Part shown: one piece after another, positions 24,884-35,968 of the stretch
Position numbering within the stretch: the stretch's first letter is position 1
How the letters are laid out: every line of letters begins with the position of its first letter
The notes under the pieces: generated by a model
Told to the model about the DNA's origin: nothing
The model's database searches: none
The model's input: the letters and a program-made list of their open reading frames with translations, nothing else
Source of the DNA: Verrucomicrobiales bacterium
GTDB taxonomy: Bacteria > Verrucomicrobiota > Verrucomicrobiae > Limisphaerales > UBA1100
Reading direction: 5' to 3'
Assembly (NCBI GenBank): GCA_002721895.1
Contig: PBLV01000065.1
Span: 1 to 64,000 of the forward strand
DNA length: 64,000 nt
Position numbers and translations under genes: made by a program

Positions 24884-25710
24884 AGAAGGCGGCGTTCATT
24901 TCGTGCGGCGTGATGGCGGCGGTGGCGGGCGCGGTGTGGCTGCTGGCCCAGCCGGTGCCGCGCGACCCCGGCCTGTTCCGCAACAACGCCCCCGACTGGG
25001 AGCTGAGCAAGACGATGCCGCACGACGTGTTCACCTTTGTGCGCATCCGCTACAGCAGCTACGGCGGGCGCGGCCGCAAGTGGGCCACCGATTATCCCGA
25101 CGCCGACCTGAACTTCTCCTATCGCCTGCAGGAGATGACCTCGATGAAGGTGCATCCCGACGGCAAGATCATCACGCTGACGGACAAGGAGCTGTTCGAT
25201 TATCCGTTCATTTACATCATCGAGCCGGGCGACCTCTACTTCACCGAGGCAGAGGTGGTGGCGCTGCGCAAGTATCTTTTAAACGGCGGCTTCCTGATGG
25301 TGGACGACTTCTGGGGCGGCTATGAGCTGGAGAATTTTTTAACGGAAATGAAGCGCGTGTTCCCGCCCAAGGATTACCCCAAGCAGCAGCCGCGCGAGCT
25401 GCCGCTGGAGCACCCCATCTTCCACTGTGTTTTCGATTTAAAGGAAAAGCCGCAGCTGCCCTCCATCGGCGCGGCCATGAGCGGCCGCATGTACGAGCCG
25501 CGCAACCATCCCACCGACGACGGCGCCGAAGTGCACTACATGGGCCTGCACGACGACAAGGGCCGCCTGATGGGCATCATCTGCCACAACACCGACCTCG
25601 GCGACGGCTGGGAACGCGAGGGCGAGGACCCCGAGTATTTCCGCCGCTTCTCCGAGCCCAAGGCCTACCCCATGGGCATCAACATCATCTACTACGCACT
25701 CACCCACTGA
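24880..25710 (+). CDS. DUF4159 protein
   Basis: 276 residues; ATG 24880 overlaps the upstream TGA (ATGA). A signal/anchor segment (about 5-23) is followed by the DUF4159 pattern FTFVRIRYSS, W-A-T-D-Y-P-D-A-D-L-N-F and a ThuA/amidotransferase-like fold (LLNGGFLMVDDFWGG, PLEHPIFHCVF). DUF4159 proteins usually sit beside MoxR/DUF58/BatA genes, as here, one base before moxR. Probably periplasmic; biochemical function unknown. Cluster A has no equivalent within the window. Confidence 0.85.
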   Translation: MKKAAFISCGVMAAVAGAVWLLAQPVPRDPGLFRNNAPDWELSKTMPHDVFTFVRIRYSSYGGRGRKWATDYPDADLNFSYRLQEMTSMKVHPDGKIITLTDKELFDYPFIYIIEPGDLYFTEAEVVALRKYLLNGGFLMVDDFWGGYELENFLTEMKRVFPPKDYPKQQPRELPLEHPIFHCVFDLKEKPQLPSIGAAMSGRMYEPRNHPTDDGAEVHYMGLHDDKGRLMGIICHNTDLGDGWEREGEDPEYFRRFSEPKAYPMGINIIYYALTH

Positions 25711-25711
25711 C

Positions 25712-26706
<995 letters not shown>

Positions 26707-26710
<4 letters not shown>

Positions 26711-27648
26711 ACACCCCCTCCACCGCCGCGCCGGAGAGCTTCATTGACCCGAAGGCGCTCATGCAGATTCGCAACCTCGAGTTGCGCGCGCGGGTGGTGG
26801 TGCAAGGGTTCTGGAACGGGCTGCACCGGAGCCCTTACCACGGCTTTTCCGTCGAGTTCACCGAGTATCGCCAGTACGTGCCCGGTGACGACCCGCGCCA
26901 TCTCGACTGGCGCGTCTACGCGCGGCACGACCGTTACGTGATTAAAAAGTACGAGGACGAGACGAATCTGCGCTGCCACCTCATCGTCGACCAGAGCCGC
27001 TCGATGAACTTTGGCACCCCCGGCTGGAGCAAGGCCGAGTACGCGCGCACGCTGGCGGCGACGCTCGGATACTTTTTACACCTGCAGGGCGACGCCGTGG
27101 GCCTGCTGTCCTTTGACGGCAACATCCGCGAGTATCTCCCAGCGCGCCATCGCCACGGCCACCTGCGGCAGCTCATGCTCGCGCTGGACCAACCGGCGGA
27201 GGGACAAGGCACCGACCTCGGCCGGCCGCTCCGCCGCATCGTGGAGCTGGTGCACAAGCGCGGGTTGATGGTGCTCGTCTCCGATCTGCTTGCGCCGCTC
27301 GACGAGCTGGAGGAACACCTCGCCCAGCTCACCGCCAGCGGGCACGAGGTGGTGGTTTTCCGCGTGCTCGATCCCGAGGAGCTGCATTTCAAGTCCGAGC
27401 GCGCCGAGCGCTACCACGACCTCGAAGACGACCGCGACCTGTTCATCGACCCCGCCACCGCGCGCGAGGGCTACCTGCGCCGGTTCCGCGAGCACGCCGA
27501 TGCCGCGGCGAAACTCTGCGCGCGCCTCGGCATCGACTTCCGCCCGCTGTCCACCGATGAACCCCTCGACCGCGCGCTCTTCGACTACCTCCAGCAACGC
27601 CAACTCCGCGGCAAGCAGGTCCGCCGCCGCACGCAGGCCGCCGCATGA
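26707..27648 (+). CDS. DUF58 VWA-like protein (cluster B)
   Basis: 313 residues with the Y-V-P-G-D-D-P-R-H-L-D-W signature (58-69) and an intact metal motif D-Q-S-R-S (95-99). No membrane helix. Both ends overlap neighbours by four bases (ATGA), so it is translationally coupled to moxR and the BatA-like gene. Paralogue of 10670-11581. Confidence 0.9.
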
Positions 27649-29738
27649 CTTTCCTCACCCCATGGTTTCTGCTCGGCGCGCTAGCGGTGGCGGGGCCGAT
27701 CCTCTTTCACCTCATCCGCCGCAGTACGCGCCAGCGCAAGGAGTTCAGCTCGCTGATGTTCCTCAAACCCACCCCGCCGCGCGTCACCCGCAAGAGCCGG
27801 CTGGAGGATCTCTGGCTGCTGCTGCTGCGCTGCCTCGTCATCGCGGCGCTGGCGTTCGGCTTTGCCCGGCCATTCTTTAAAGACACCGCCGCGCTCACCG
27901 GCCCCGACCAGCGAATCGTCATCCTGCTGGACGACAGCGCCAGCATGCGCCGCGACGGCCTGTGGGAAAAGGCGCTTGCCGAGGCCCAAGCCACTCTCGA
28001 TGGCCGTGCCGAAAACACCGAGGTCGCCCTTGCCCTGTTTAGTGACGCCACCCGCCCGCTGCTCCAGTTCATCCAAACCAACGCGCCGCCGGATTTGTTA
28101 AAGGACACGAAACCGGGCTGGGCCGCCACCCATCTCGACGACGCCCTCGCCAACGCCCGCGACTGGCTCAACGAGGCCGCCAGCACCCGCGGCGCGACGC
28201 CCAGCCGCGACGTGATCCTGCTCATCACCGACCTGCAGCGCGGCAGCCGCCAGCAATCCCTCGCGGCGCTTGACTGGCCCGAGACCGGCCCGCGCGTTGA
28301 GATTAAGGCTGTTGCGCCCGCCACTCCCGGCAATGCCGGCCTGCAACTCGTGCGCAAGCGTGGCACGGCGCTCGATCCCTTCGCCCCACCGCGCGTCCGC
28401 GTGGTGAACGATGCGCAGTCGTCCACGAGCGACTTCCAACTCGGCTGGCAGAAGCCAGACGGGACCAATCTCGTCAACGCCACGCCCGTCACCGTGCCGC
28501 CCGGCGACAGTTGGGCCATCACCGCACCGGAAATGCCCGACCAGAACTCCACGTGGCAACTCGCGCTCACCGGCGATCCGCAGCCCTTCGACAACCGCCT
28601 GCACCTCGCGCCCATCATGCCCGAGCAGTTGCGCATCCACATCTTCACCGATGAGCCCGCGAACGACCAAACCTCCCTTCGCTTCTTCCTTGAGAATGCG
28701 TTTCGTGACGGGCCTTTAAAACAGTTCGAGGTGTTCGTCCATTCGCCCGAGGTGAGCGCGGTGGCGCTGGACGACCCGCGCGACCGACTGGCCATTGTCA
28801 CCTCCCCGCTCAGCGCACCCACGGCGGCGGCGGCTCGCGCGTTCTGCCAGGGCGGCGCGCCCGTGCTGCATGTTTTAAAGGAAGCCGGCGATGCCGCGAC
28901 ACTCGGCGCGTTGGCTGGCGCCCAATGCTCCGCGCGCGAGGCCGACGCCAGCAAGACGACGTGGTGGAACGAACTCGACTTCGATCATCCGCTCCTCGCA
29001 CCCTTCGACGAGCCGGAGCTGCGGCGCTTTGACCACATCCAGTTCAAGCGCCATCGCACGCTGGACATCAGCGGCCTGCCGCGCGCCACGGCTGTCGCGC
29101 GCTTTGCCGATGGCGACCCGGCACTCGTCCACGTGCCCGTCGGCGAGGGCCACCTCGTCGTGTTCACCGCCGGCTGGCATCCCGCCGACAGCCAACTGGC
29201 GCGCTCGCCCGCCAAGTTTATCTCCCTCCTTTTCACCGCGATGGAACTCGGCCGCACACAGCAGCTCAAGTGGCACTACGCCGTCGGCCAGCCCATTCCG
29301 CTGCCGCCCGAGGCAAAAAGGGCCGGATTGACCCTTCGCCAACCCAACGGAAAAGTTGTGAATCTTGACCCCGGCGCGCAAAATTTCACGCCTTCCACGC
29401 CAGGCATTTACACGCTGCCCGACCTTGAACCGCCGCTGCATTTTGCCGTCAACCTGCCCGCCGCCGAAAGCCGCACGAGCCCCATGGAAAACGACGCGAT
29501 TTCCGCCTTGAATTTGCCCATTTTGCCCGAAAATCAGGATTCCGCGAAAATTGTGAAAAACTCCGAACAATCGGTGAATGACAAGGCACTGGAGGATGAT
29601 AAAAAGCTCTGGCGGTGGCTGATTTTGGCAGCGATCCTGCTGGTAATATTGGAGACGTGGCTGGGCGGCTGGCTCGCGCGGCGGCCCGCCAAGGAGGAGG
29701 GAAACGAAGGAGGCGAACATGAAGTGGCAACGACTTGA
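27645..29738 (+). CDS. BatA-like aerotolerance-type membrane protein with VWA domain (cluster B)
   Basis: 697 residues. N-terminal BatA leader MTFLTPWFLLGAL with FHLIRRSTRQR, a second helix (57-75) ending FARPFF, and an intact VWA motif D-D-S-A-S (96-100). A long periplasmic region follows, then a C-terminal helix (ILAAILLVILETWL) and a short charged tail. It lacks the LysM-like stretch of its cluster A paralogue. It overlaps the next gene by 20 bases, and the Shine-Dalgarno of that gene (AAGGAGG) lies inside its end. Confidence 0.85.
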   Translation: MTFLTPWFLLGALAVAGPILFHLIRRSTRQRKEFSSLMFLKPTPPRVTRKSRLEDLWLLLLRCLVIAALAFGFARPFFKDTAALTGPDQRIVILLDDSASMRRDGLWEKALAEAQATLDGRAENTEVALALFSDATRPLLQFIQTNAPPDLLKDTKPGWAATHLDDALANARDWLNEAASTRGATPSRDVILLITDLQRGSRQQSLAALDWPETGPRVEIKAVAPATPGNAGLQLVRKRGTALDPFAPPRVRVVNDAQSSTSDFQLGWQKPDGTNLVNATPVTVPPGDSWAITAPEMPDQNSTWQLALTGDPQPFDNRLHLAPIMPEQLRIHIFTDEPANDQTSLRFFLENAFRDGPLKQFEVFVHSPEVSAVALDDPRDRLAIVTSPLSAPTAAAARAFCQGGAPVLHVLKEAGDAATLGALAGAQCSAREADASKTTWWNELDFDHPLLAPFDEPELRRFDHIQFKRHRTLDISGLPRATAVARFADGDPALVHVPVGEGHLVVFTAGWHPADSQLARSPAKFISLLFTAMELGRTQQLKWHYAVGQPIPLPPEAKRAGLTLRQPNGKVVNLDPGAQNFTPSTPGIYTLPDLEPPLHFAVNLPAAESRTSPMENDAISALNLPILPENQDSAKIVKNSEQSVNDKALEDDKKLWRWLILAAILLVILETWLGGWLARRPAKEEGNEGGEHEVATT

Positions 29739-32700
29739 AAAACACCTCGACCCACTGGCCGGACGCCAGCGCCAGCTCCGCACATGGCGCGCGCTGGGCG
29801 TCTGCTGGATGGCCGGCCTGCTCGCCGTGGCGGCGATGTGGGCGGCGGAAGCGAACAGTTTCCTGGCCATCCCGGCGGTGGCGCTGGGAGTGGCCCTGCT
29901 CGCGGTGATCGCCGTGGCGCGCGCGCGCAACTGGAGGCCGAACTACCACGACCTCGCCCGCCGCATCGAGCGCGACAACCCGCAACTGCACGCTGTTCTT
30001 CTAACAGCGCTCGAGCAGGAGCCGGACCCGCAAACCGGCGAGCTGAACTTCCTGCAACAACGCGTCATCAACGACGCCGTCGCCGAGGCGCAACAGGGCC
30101 GCTGGATCGAGAGCGTGCCCGCCGCTCGGCTGACGCGCGCGGAGGCTTTTCACGCCGTGGCCTTGGTGGCGCTCGTCGCCTCGTTCACGCAACTCGTGCC
30201 GACCGCGAAGCCCATCGTCCAAGCCATCAACGCCACCACGACCCACGCGAAACTGCAGGAGGTGCAGCCGGGCAACACGGCCGTCGAGCAGGACACGGCA
30301 GTGACCATCACGGCGACCTTCAAGGACAAGCTGCCGCGCGAGGCCAAGTTGATTCTCCATCGCGGCGAGGAAGCCGAGGAGCTTGAAATGACCGCCAAGG
30401 ACGGCGTGATAACCGCAACCGTCGCGGTGGCCAAGGAGTCCTTTAAATACCGCGTGGAGTTCAGTGGCGGCGAGTCGGAGGAATTTGAAGTCACCGTGCT
30501 GAATCCCGCAATCCTGCTGGGCGTGGAGCCGGGCGACAAGGAAGTGGAGCGCGGCGCCTCGCTGGCGTTCCTCGCCAAGTTCGCCGACCGCATGCCAGCC
30601 AACGCACGGCTCGTCCTCCAGCCCGCCCAAGGCAAGGCCCGCACGCTCGCCATGTCGCCCAAGCTGCAGGATCCCATCTTCAGCGCCGTGCTGCCCGAGG
30701 TAAATGAGCCGATGCAGTACTGGGTGGAGTTTGACGGCGGCAAGTCGGAAGCGTTCGAGGTGAAAGTCTACGAGCATCCCGTGCTGGAGAGTGCCGATGC
30801 CAAGCTGACGTTTCCCAAGTACACCGGCCGCGAGCCGCGTGAACAGAAGGACGTGCGCCGCCTCACCGCCGTGGCCGGCACGCAGCTTGAGTACACGATG
30901 CACCTCAACAAGCCCGTCGCCCAGGCGCGGTTGGTGGCGGCGGATGACTCGGTGATCGAGTTGAAACCCGAGGCGGGCCAGCCCCTCGCGCGCCTGCCGG
31001 TACATGTCCTGAAGAAGACCGGCGTCTATCGCTTGGAGCTGGTTGACAACGCCGAGCGCAAGAACAAGTACGCGCCGCAGTTTGAGTTTGTCGTGCAGGC
31101 CAACCTGCCGCCGTCCATCCGGCTGGTGTTCCCGCGTGGCGACCAGAAGGTCTCGCCGCTGGAGGAGGTGCTGTTCGAGGCGGAGATGGAGGATGACTTC
31201 GGCCTGCTGCGATACGGCCTAAGCTACAACATCGGCGGCGGCGCGATGCAGGAGATCGAGCTGGGCCAGGATGCGCCCGCCAATATCGAGCAGGCCATCG
31301 CGACCGAGCTGGCGCTGGAGGAGATGGGCGTCGAGGTCGACCAGCTCATCAACTACTACTTCTGGGCCGAGGATCTTGGTGACGACGGCCAGCCGCGCCG
31401 GACGTTTGGCGACATGTTCTTTGCCGAGGTGCGGCCGTTTGAGGAGATTTTCCGCGAGGGCCAGTCGATGCCCCAGAACAGCCAGCAGCAACAGCAGCAG
31501 GGCAAAAAGGGGAACCAGCAGACTGAGGAACTCATCAAGCTGCAGAAACAGATCATCAACGCCACCTGGCGGCTCATCCGGCGCGAGACCGGCGTGGAGG
31601 CAACGGCCAGATTCGCGGCCGATGCGCTGACCCTTTTTGAGTCGCAACAAAAGGCCTTCAGCCAGGCCAAGGTGCTGCTGGACAAGAGCAGCGACGAAAA
31701 GACACACGGCTACGTCAAGGCCGTGGTCGAGCACATGCAGCGCGCCATCGGCGAACTGGAAAAGGCCACCGGTGAAGGCGTGACCGCTCCCCTGCCCTCC
31801 GCGCTGGCAGCGGAACAAGCGGCCTACCAATCGCTTTTAAAGCTGCAGGCCCACGAGCACCGCGTCGCCCGCGGCAATCCCAAGCAAAGCGGCGGCCAGC
31901 AAAGCCAGCGGCAGGGCAACAACCGCCAGCAACAACAGCTCAACCAACTGGAACTCAAGCAGCAGGAGAACAAGTACGCCACCGAGAAGCAGGCGCAGCG
32001 CTTGCAAGATCCCAAGCAGCGCGAAAATTTGCAGGCCCTGAACCGTTTAAAGGAACTCGCCGAGCGCCAGAAGGACCTGACCGACAAGCTCAAGGAACTG
32101 CAGCAGGCCCTGCGCGAGGCCAAGACTGAACAGGAAAAGAAGGACATCCGCCGGCGGCTCAAGCAATTGCGCGACGAGCAGAAGCAGAACATTGAAGACG
32201 CCGACAAGCTCGCCCAGCGCATGGATCAGCGCCAGAACCGCGCCGAGATGAAGGACTCCCGCCAGCAGCTTCAGCAGACCCGCCAGCAAATGAACCAGGC
32301 CGCCGAGCAGCTCAAGCAGGGCGAGGTGAGCCAGGCCCTGGCGAACAGCACCAAGGCGCAGAAGGATTTGCAGGAGATGCGGGATGACTTCCGCAAAAAG
32401 ACCTCGCACCAGTTCGCCGAGCAGATGAAACAGATGCGCCGCGAGGCCCGAGACTTGGCCAAGGACGAGAAAAAGCTTGGCGAGAAGATCGAGGATTTAA
32501 ACGAACGCCCGCGCCGCACGTTGACCGATTCGCCCGAGCGCAAGCAGCTGGCCGACGCCGCCAAGGCGCAGGGCGAAAAGCTGGAGCGGTTGCTGGATGA
32601 CGTCAAGAAGACCGTCCAGCAGTCCGAGCTAACCGAGCCAACCCTTTCGCGCAAGCTCTACGACACCTTCCGCGACGCCAAGCAGCAACAGACCGGCCGC

Positions 32701-33573
32701 GCGCTGAACACCGCCGCCGAGCTGTTAAAGGAGGGCTTCACCCCGCAGGCCGGCGAGCTGGAGAAGAAGGCCCGGCGCGACATCGACAATTTAAAGAAGG
32801 GCATCGAGAAGGCCGCCGAGCCCGTGCTCGGCAACGACACCGAGGCCCTCAAGCACGCCGAGCGCACCCTCGACGAGTTGTCCGAGGCCATCAAGAAGGA
32901 GATGGGCCAGCAGACCGGCAACGAGCCCAAGCCCGGTGAACCGCAAAAGGGCAAACCGCAAGCCGGCAAGGGCCAGCCCCCGAAATCCAAACCCCAGCAA
33001 CAGGCGGGCAAAAGCCAACCGCAAAAAGGCAAACCACAGCAGCAGGCCGGAAAAGGAAAACCCTCCGACCCCCAAAAGGGACAGCCACAAAAACAAGCCG
33101 GAAAGGGGCAACCCCAAAAAGGACAGCCTCAAAAGCAGGCGAGCAAAGGCCAGCCGCAAAAGGGCCAGCCTCAGGCCGGCAAACAACCGGGGAGTTTCCT
33201 GGAGCAGATGACCCAGCAAAAGCAGCCACAGCGGCCAGGGCCCATCACCGGCGGCGGGGACAACTGGACGGACCAGTTGCGCGACGTGGAGGAAATGGTC
33301 GAGGTGCCCGGCGTGGCCGAGCGGGTGTCGAAGGCGCGCGACCAAATCCGCTCGCTGAACAAGGAGTTTAAACGCCACAGCAAGAAGCCGCAGTGGGATC
33401 TCGTGCAGTCGGGCGTGCTGAACCCCATCGAGGAGGCGCGTGCGCGCATCCTGGAGGAGCTGGCCCGTCGCGATGATCAGCCGTCACTGGCGCCCATCGA
33501 CCGCGACCCCGCGCCCAGCCGATTTATCGACGCCGTGAAACGCTACACCGAGCAGCTCGGCCGCGGCGACTGA
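29719..33573 (+). CDS. Fused DUF4175-like / Gln-rich coiled-coil membrane giant (cluster B)
   Basis: 1284 residues, start set by AAGGAGG six bases upstream. Hydrophobic segments near 26-43, 48-67 and 138-156, then several Ig-like segments with FPKYTGREP and EMEDDFGLLRYGL, matching the cluster A DUF4175-like protein. From ~560 onward it is a long Gln/Lys/Glu-rich coiled coil, followed at ~1071-1157 by K-G-Q-P-Q repeats and a conserved-looking end (VEVPGVAERVSKARDQIR). It therefore joins in one polypeptide what cluster A encodes as two genes (3982-5715 and 1-3879). Predicted inner-membrane anchor with a long periplasmic rod; function unknown. Confidence 0.85.
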   Translation: MKWQRLEKHLDPLAGRQRQLRTWRALGVCWMAGLLAVAAMWAAEANSFLAIPAVALGVALLAVIAVARARNWRPNYHDLARRIERDNPQLHAVLLTALEQEPDPQTGELNFLQQRVINDAVAEAQQGRWIESVPAARLTRAEAFHAVALVALVASFTQLVPTAKPIVQAINATTTHAKLQEVQPGNTAVEQDTAVTITATFKDKLPREAKLILHRGEEAEELEMTAKDGVITATVAVAKESFKYRVEFSGGESEEFEVTVLNPAILLGVEPGDKEVERGASLAFLAKFADRMPANARLVLQPAQGKARTLAMSPKLQDPIFSAVLPEVNEPMQYWVEFDGGKSEAFEVKVYEHPVLESADAKLTFPKYTGREPREQKDVRRLTAVAGTQLEYTMHLNKPVAQARLVAADDSVIELKPEAGQPLARLPVHVLKKTGVYRLELVDNAERKNKYAPQFEFVVQANLPPSIRLVFPRGDQKVSPLEEVLFEAEMEDDFGLLRYGLSYNIGGGAMQEIELGQDAPANIEQAIATELALEEMGVEVDQLINYYFWAEDLGDDGQPRRTFGDMFFAEVRPFEEIFREGQSMPQNSQQQQQQGKKGNQQTEELIKLQKQIINATWRLIRRETGVEATARFAADALTLFESQQKAFSQAKVLLDKSSDEKTHGYVKAVVEHMQRAIGELEKATGEGVTAPLPSALAAEQAAYQSLLKLQAHEHRVARGNPKQSGGQQSQRQGNNRQQQQLNQLELKQQENKYATEKQAQRLQDPKQRENLQALNRLKELAERQKDLTDKLKELQQALREAKTEQEKKDIRRRLKQLRDEQKQNIEDADKLAQRMDQRQNRAEMKDSRQQLQQTRQQMNQAAEQLKQGEVSQALANSTKAQKDLQEMRDDFRKKTSHQFAEQMKQMRREARDLAKDEKKLGEKIEDLNERPRRTLTDSPERKQLADAAKAQGEKLERLLDDVKKTVQQSELTEPTLSRKLYDTFRDAKQQQTGRALNTAAELLKEGFTPQAGELEKKARRDIDNLKKGIEKAAEPVLGNDTEALKHAERTLDELSEAIKKEMGQQTGNEPKPGEPQKGKPQAGKGQPPKSKPQQQAGKSQPQKGKPQQQAGKGKPSDPQKGQPQKQAGKGQPQKGQPQKQASKGQPQKGQPQAGKQPGSFLEQMTQQKQPQRPGPITGGGDNWTDQLRDVEEMVEVPGVAERVSKARDQIRSLNKEFKRHSKKPQWDLVQSGVLNPIEEARARILEELARRDDQPSLAPIDRDPAPSRFIDAVKRYTEQLGRGD
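32930..33185 (+). repeat. Imperfect coding repeat encoding K-G-Q-P-Q units
   Basis: A run of degenerate 15-24 bp units encodes alternations of K-G-Q-P-Q, K-G-K-P-Q and Q-A-G-K inside the fused giant. It is the counterpart in position of the G-Q/G-E array that ends the visible part of the cluster A protein. Confidence 0.8.
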
Positions 33574-33604
33574 AGACTGGCGGGCGCGCCCAAACGCAGC
33601 ATCC

Positions 33605-35968
33605 ATGTTCACCAATGTCAGCCTGACCGGCGCGGAATGGCTTTGGCCGGCCGTCGGCCTGTTCGCGGTCACCGCGGTGCTGCTGGTGTGGAGCTACCGC
33701 GTGCGGGTGCCGCAGCCGGGCCTGCGCGCAGCGTGCATCGGCCTCAAGCTGCTGGGCGTGGCGCTGCTGCTGCTCTGTCTTTTAAACCCGGCCACCTCGA
33801 AGCCCAAGCCCGGCGCCAACTTCCTTGCCGTGGTGGCCGACAACAGCCGCGGCCTGAATGTCAGCGAACGCGACGCAGCCCAGTCCCGCGCCCAATCCCT
33901 GCGCAAACTGCTGGGTCAGGCCGATGACGGCTGGCAGAAATCCACCGGCGAGTTTTTCCAGTTGCGCCGCTATGCCTTCGACGCGCACCTGCGGCAGGTC
34001 GGCGACTTCGACGAGCTGCGATTTGACGGCAACGCCTCGGCCGTCCATGGCGCGCTGAGGCAATTGGCCGGCCGTTTCAACCGGCAACCGCTGGCGGGCG
34101 TGCTGCTGTTCACCGACGGCATCGCGACGGATGCTGAGGCTGCCTCGCTGGCCAAGCTGGGCGCGCCGGTGTATCCCGTCCTCATCGGCCGCGACGAGGT
34201 GGTGCGCGACCTGGCCATCGAGAAGTTCGCGGTGAACCAGACGCCCTTCGAGGACGCGCCGGTGACCATCGAGGCGCAGGTGCGCTGCGTGGGCTTTGCC
34301 GGACAGGAAATTACCGCCCGCCTGCGCCCGCTAAAGGACGAAGACAACAGCACGTCGCCCGCGTTGCGCGAGTCCACCCTGCGCGCGCTTGAGGCGCGGG
34401 AGACGTTGAAGTTTCGTTTCCAGTTCAACCCGCACGCGCGCGGGCCGTTGTTTTACGAAATCCACGTCGGCCCAAAAACGGAGAACGGCGAACCCGAGGC
34501 GACCATGGAAAACAACCGCCGGCTGGTGGCGCTGAATCGCGGCGGCGGGCCGTACCGCGTGCTGTATGTCTGCGGGCGGCCGAACTGGGAGTTCAAGTTC
34601 CTGCGGCGCGCGCAGGAGGAGGACCGGCAACTGGAGCTGGTGGGCCTCATGCGCATCGCCAAACGCGAGCCGCGGTTTGTCTTTAAAGGCCGCCGGGGCG
34701 AGCAGACCAACCCGCTGGAGCGCGGCGCCGACCAGAAGACCACCGAGTACGACAAGCCCGTCTTCCGCCGCGTGTGGCCGCCCAACTGGATGGGCGAGGA
34801 CGGCCTGTTGCAGGCGGACTTCGCGCACTTTGGCAGCGGACTGAAACAGGGCTTCCCCATCACCGCCGAGGACCTGTTCGCCTATCACGCCGTGGTGCTG
34901 GACGACGTGGAGGCGGAGTTTTTCAAGCCGGGCCAGATGCAGTTGTTGGAGCAGTTCGTGAAGGAACGCGGCGGCGGCCTGCTGATGCTCGGCGGGCAGG
35001 AAAGCTTTGGCCCCGGCCAATACACGCGAACCACGCTGGGCAAGATGCTGCCGGTATACCTCGACGGCGAAACCGGCGCGCTGACGCAGGCCAAGCTCGA
35101 CCTCACCACCGAGGGCCAGCTGGAGCCGTGGGTGCGTGTGCGCGACAACCTCGACGACGAGGGCAAGCGGCTGGCGGAGATGCCCGCGTTCAAGGTTTTA
35201 AACAAGGTGCGCCGCCTCAAGCCGCTGGCCGCCAAGCTGGCCGTGGCCCGCGACAACGCCGGCATCGAGCACCCCGCTCTGGTCACGCAGAGATTTGGCA
35301 AGGGCCGCGTGGCGGTGATGACCATCGGCGACGTGTGGCGCTGGGGCCTGCGTTCGCCCGAGCATCGCACCGACATGGAAAAGTCATGGCGGCAAATGCT
35401 CCAGTGGCTGGTCGCCGACGCGCTGGACCGCATTGAGCTGGCGCTGGAAACCGGCGGCACCGACCTGCGCGTGGCCGTGCGCGACAAGCAGTTCGCGCCC
35501 GAGGACAACGCCCGCGTCACCCTCCGCGCCGTGCCCGTCGGCCACACCACCCATCCACGCCCGCTCAGCGTGGAGCCGCCCGGTGAATCCACCACCACCG
35601 GCGACACTGAGCAATACCACGCCGCCTTCCCCGCCCCCGCGCCCGGCGCCTGGCGCATCGAGGCCGGCATCACGGAAAAGGGCAAAACCCAAACCCGCCA
35701 ACTCGCCATGGTGCACGACCCCGTTGCCGAGGAATTCCACAGCTTCACCCCCAACCGCCCGCTGCTCGAGTCCATCGCCAAGAAGACCGGCGGCAAGGTC
35801 ATCGAACCGGAAAACCTCGAGGCGTTTTTAAAGACCCTCCCGCAAATCACGCAACTGAACACCGTTAACATCCACACCCCCGTCTGGCACCGCCCCACCC
35901 TGTTCCTGCTGGTGCTGGCCTGCTTCGTGGCCGAGTGGTTCCTCCGCCGCTGGAAAGGACTGCCATGA
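33605..35968 (+). CDS. VWA / glutamine-amidotransferase-like membrane protein (cluster B)
   Basis: 787 residues, 31 nt after the giant. Helices near 13-30 and 42-60, then a VWA-like domain whose metal motif reads D-N-S-R-G (79-83) instead of D-x-S-x-S; the last Ser is lost. An amidotransferase-like region follows (YRVLYVCGRPNWEFKFL, YHAVVLDDVEAEFF, GGGLLMLGGQESFG), then a C-terminal helix (LFLLVLACFVAEWFL). Paralogue of 5717-8167. Gene order differs: here it follows the giant, in cluster A it precedes the DUF4175-like gene. It overlaps the next start by ATGA. Confidence 0.82.
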   Translation: MFTNVSLTGAEWLWPAVGLFAVTAVLLVWSYRVRVPQPGLRAACIGLKLLGVALLLLCLLNPATSKPKPGANFLAVVADNSRGLNVSERDAAQSRAQSLRKLLGQADDGWQKSTGEFFQLRRYAFDAHLRQVGDFDELRFDGNASAVHGALRQLAGRFNRQPLAGVLLFTDGIATDAEAASLAKLGAPVYPVLIGRDEVVRDLAIEKFAVNQTPFEDAPVTIEAQVRCVGFAGQEITARLRPLKDEDNSTSPALRESTLRALEARETLKFRFQFNPHARGPLFYEIHVGPKTENGEPEATMENNRRLVALNRGGGPYRVLYVCGRPNWEFKFLRRAQEEDRQLELVGLMRIAKREPRFVFKGRRGEQTNPLERGADQKTTEYDKPVFRRVWPPNWMGEDGLLQADFAHFGSGLKQGFPITAEDLFAYHAVVLDDVEAEFFKPGQMQLLEQFVKERGGGLLMLGGQESFGPGQYTRTTLGKMLPVYLDGETGALTQAKLDLTTEGQLEPWVRVRDNLDDEGKRLAEMPAFKVLNKVRRLKPLAAKLAVARDNAGIEHPALVTQRFGKGRVAVMTIGDVWRWGLRSPEHRTDMEKSWRQMLQWLVADALDRIELALETGGTDLRVAVRDKQFAPEDNARVTLRAVPVGHTTHPRPLSVEPPGESTTTGDTEQYHAAFPAPAPGAWRIEAGITEKGKTQTRQLAMVHDPVAEEFHSFTPNRPLLESIAKKTGGKVIEPENLEAFLKTLPQITQLNTVNIHTPVWHRPTLFLLVLACFVAEWFLRRWKGLP

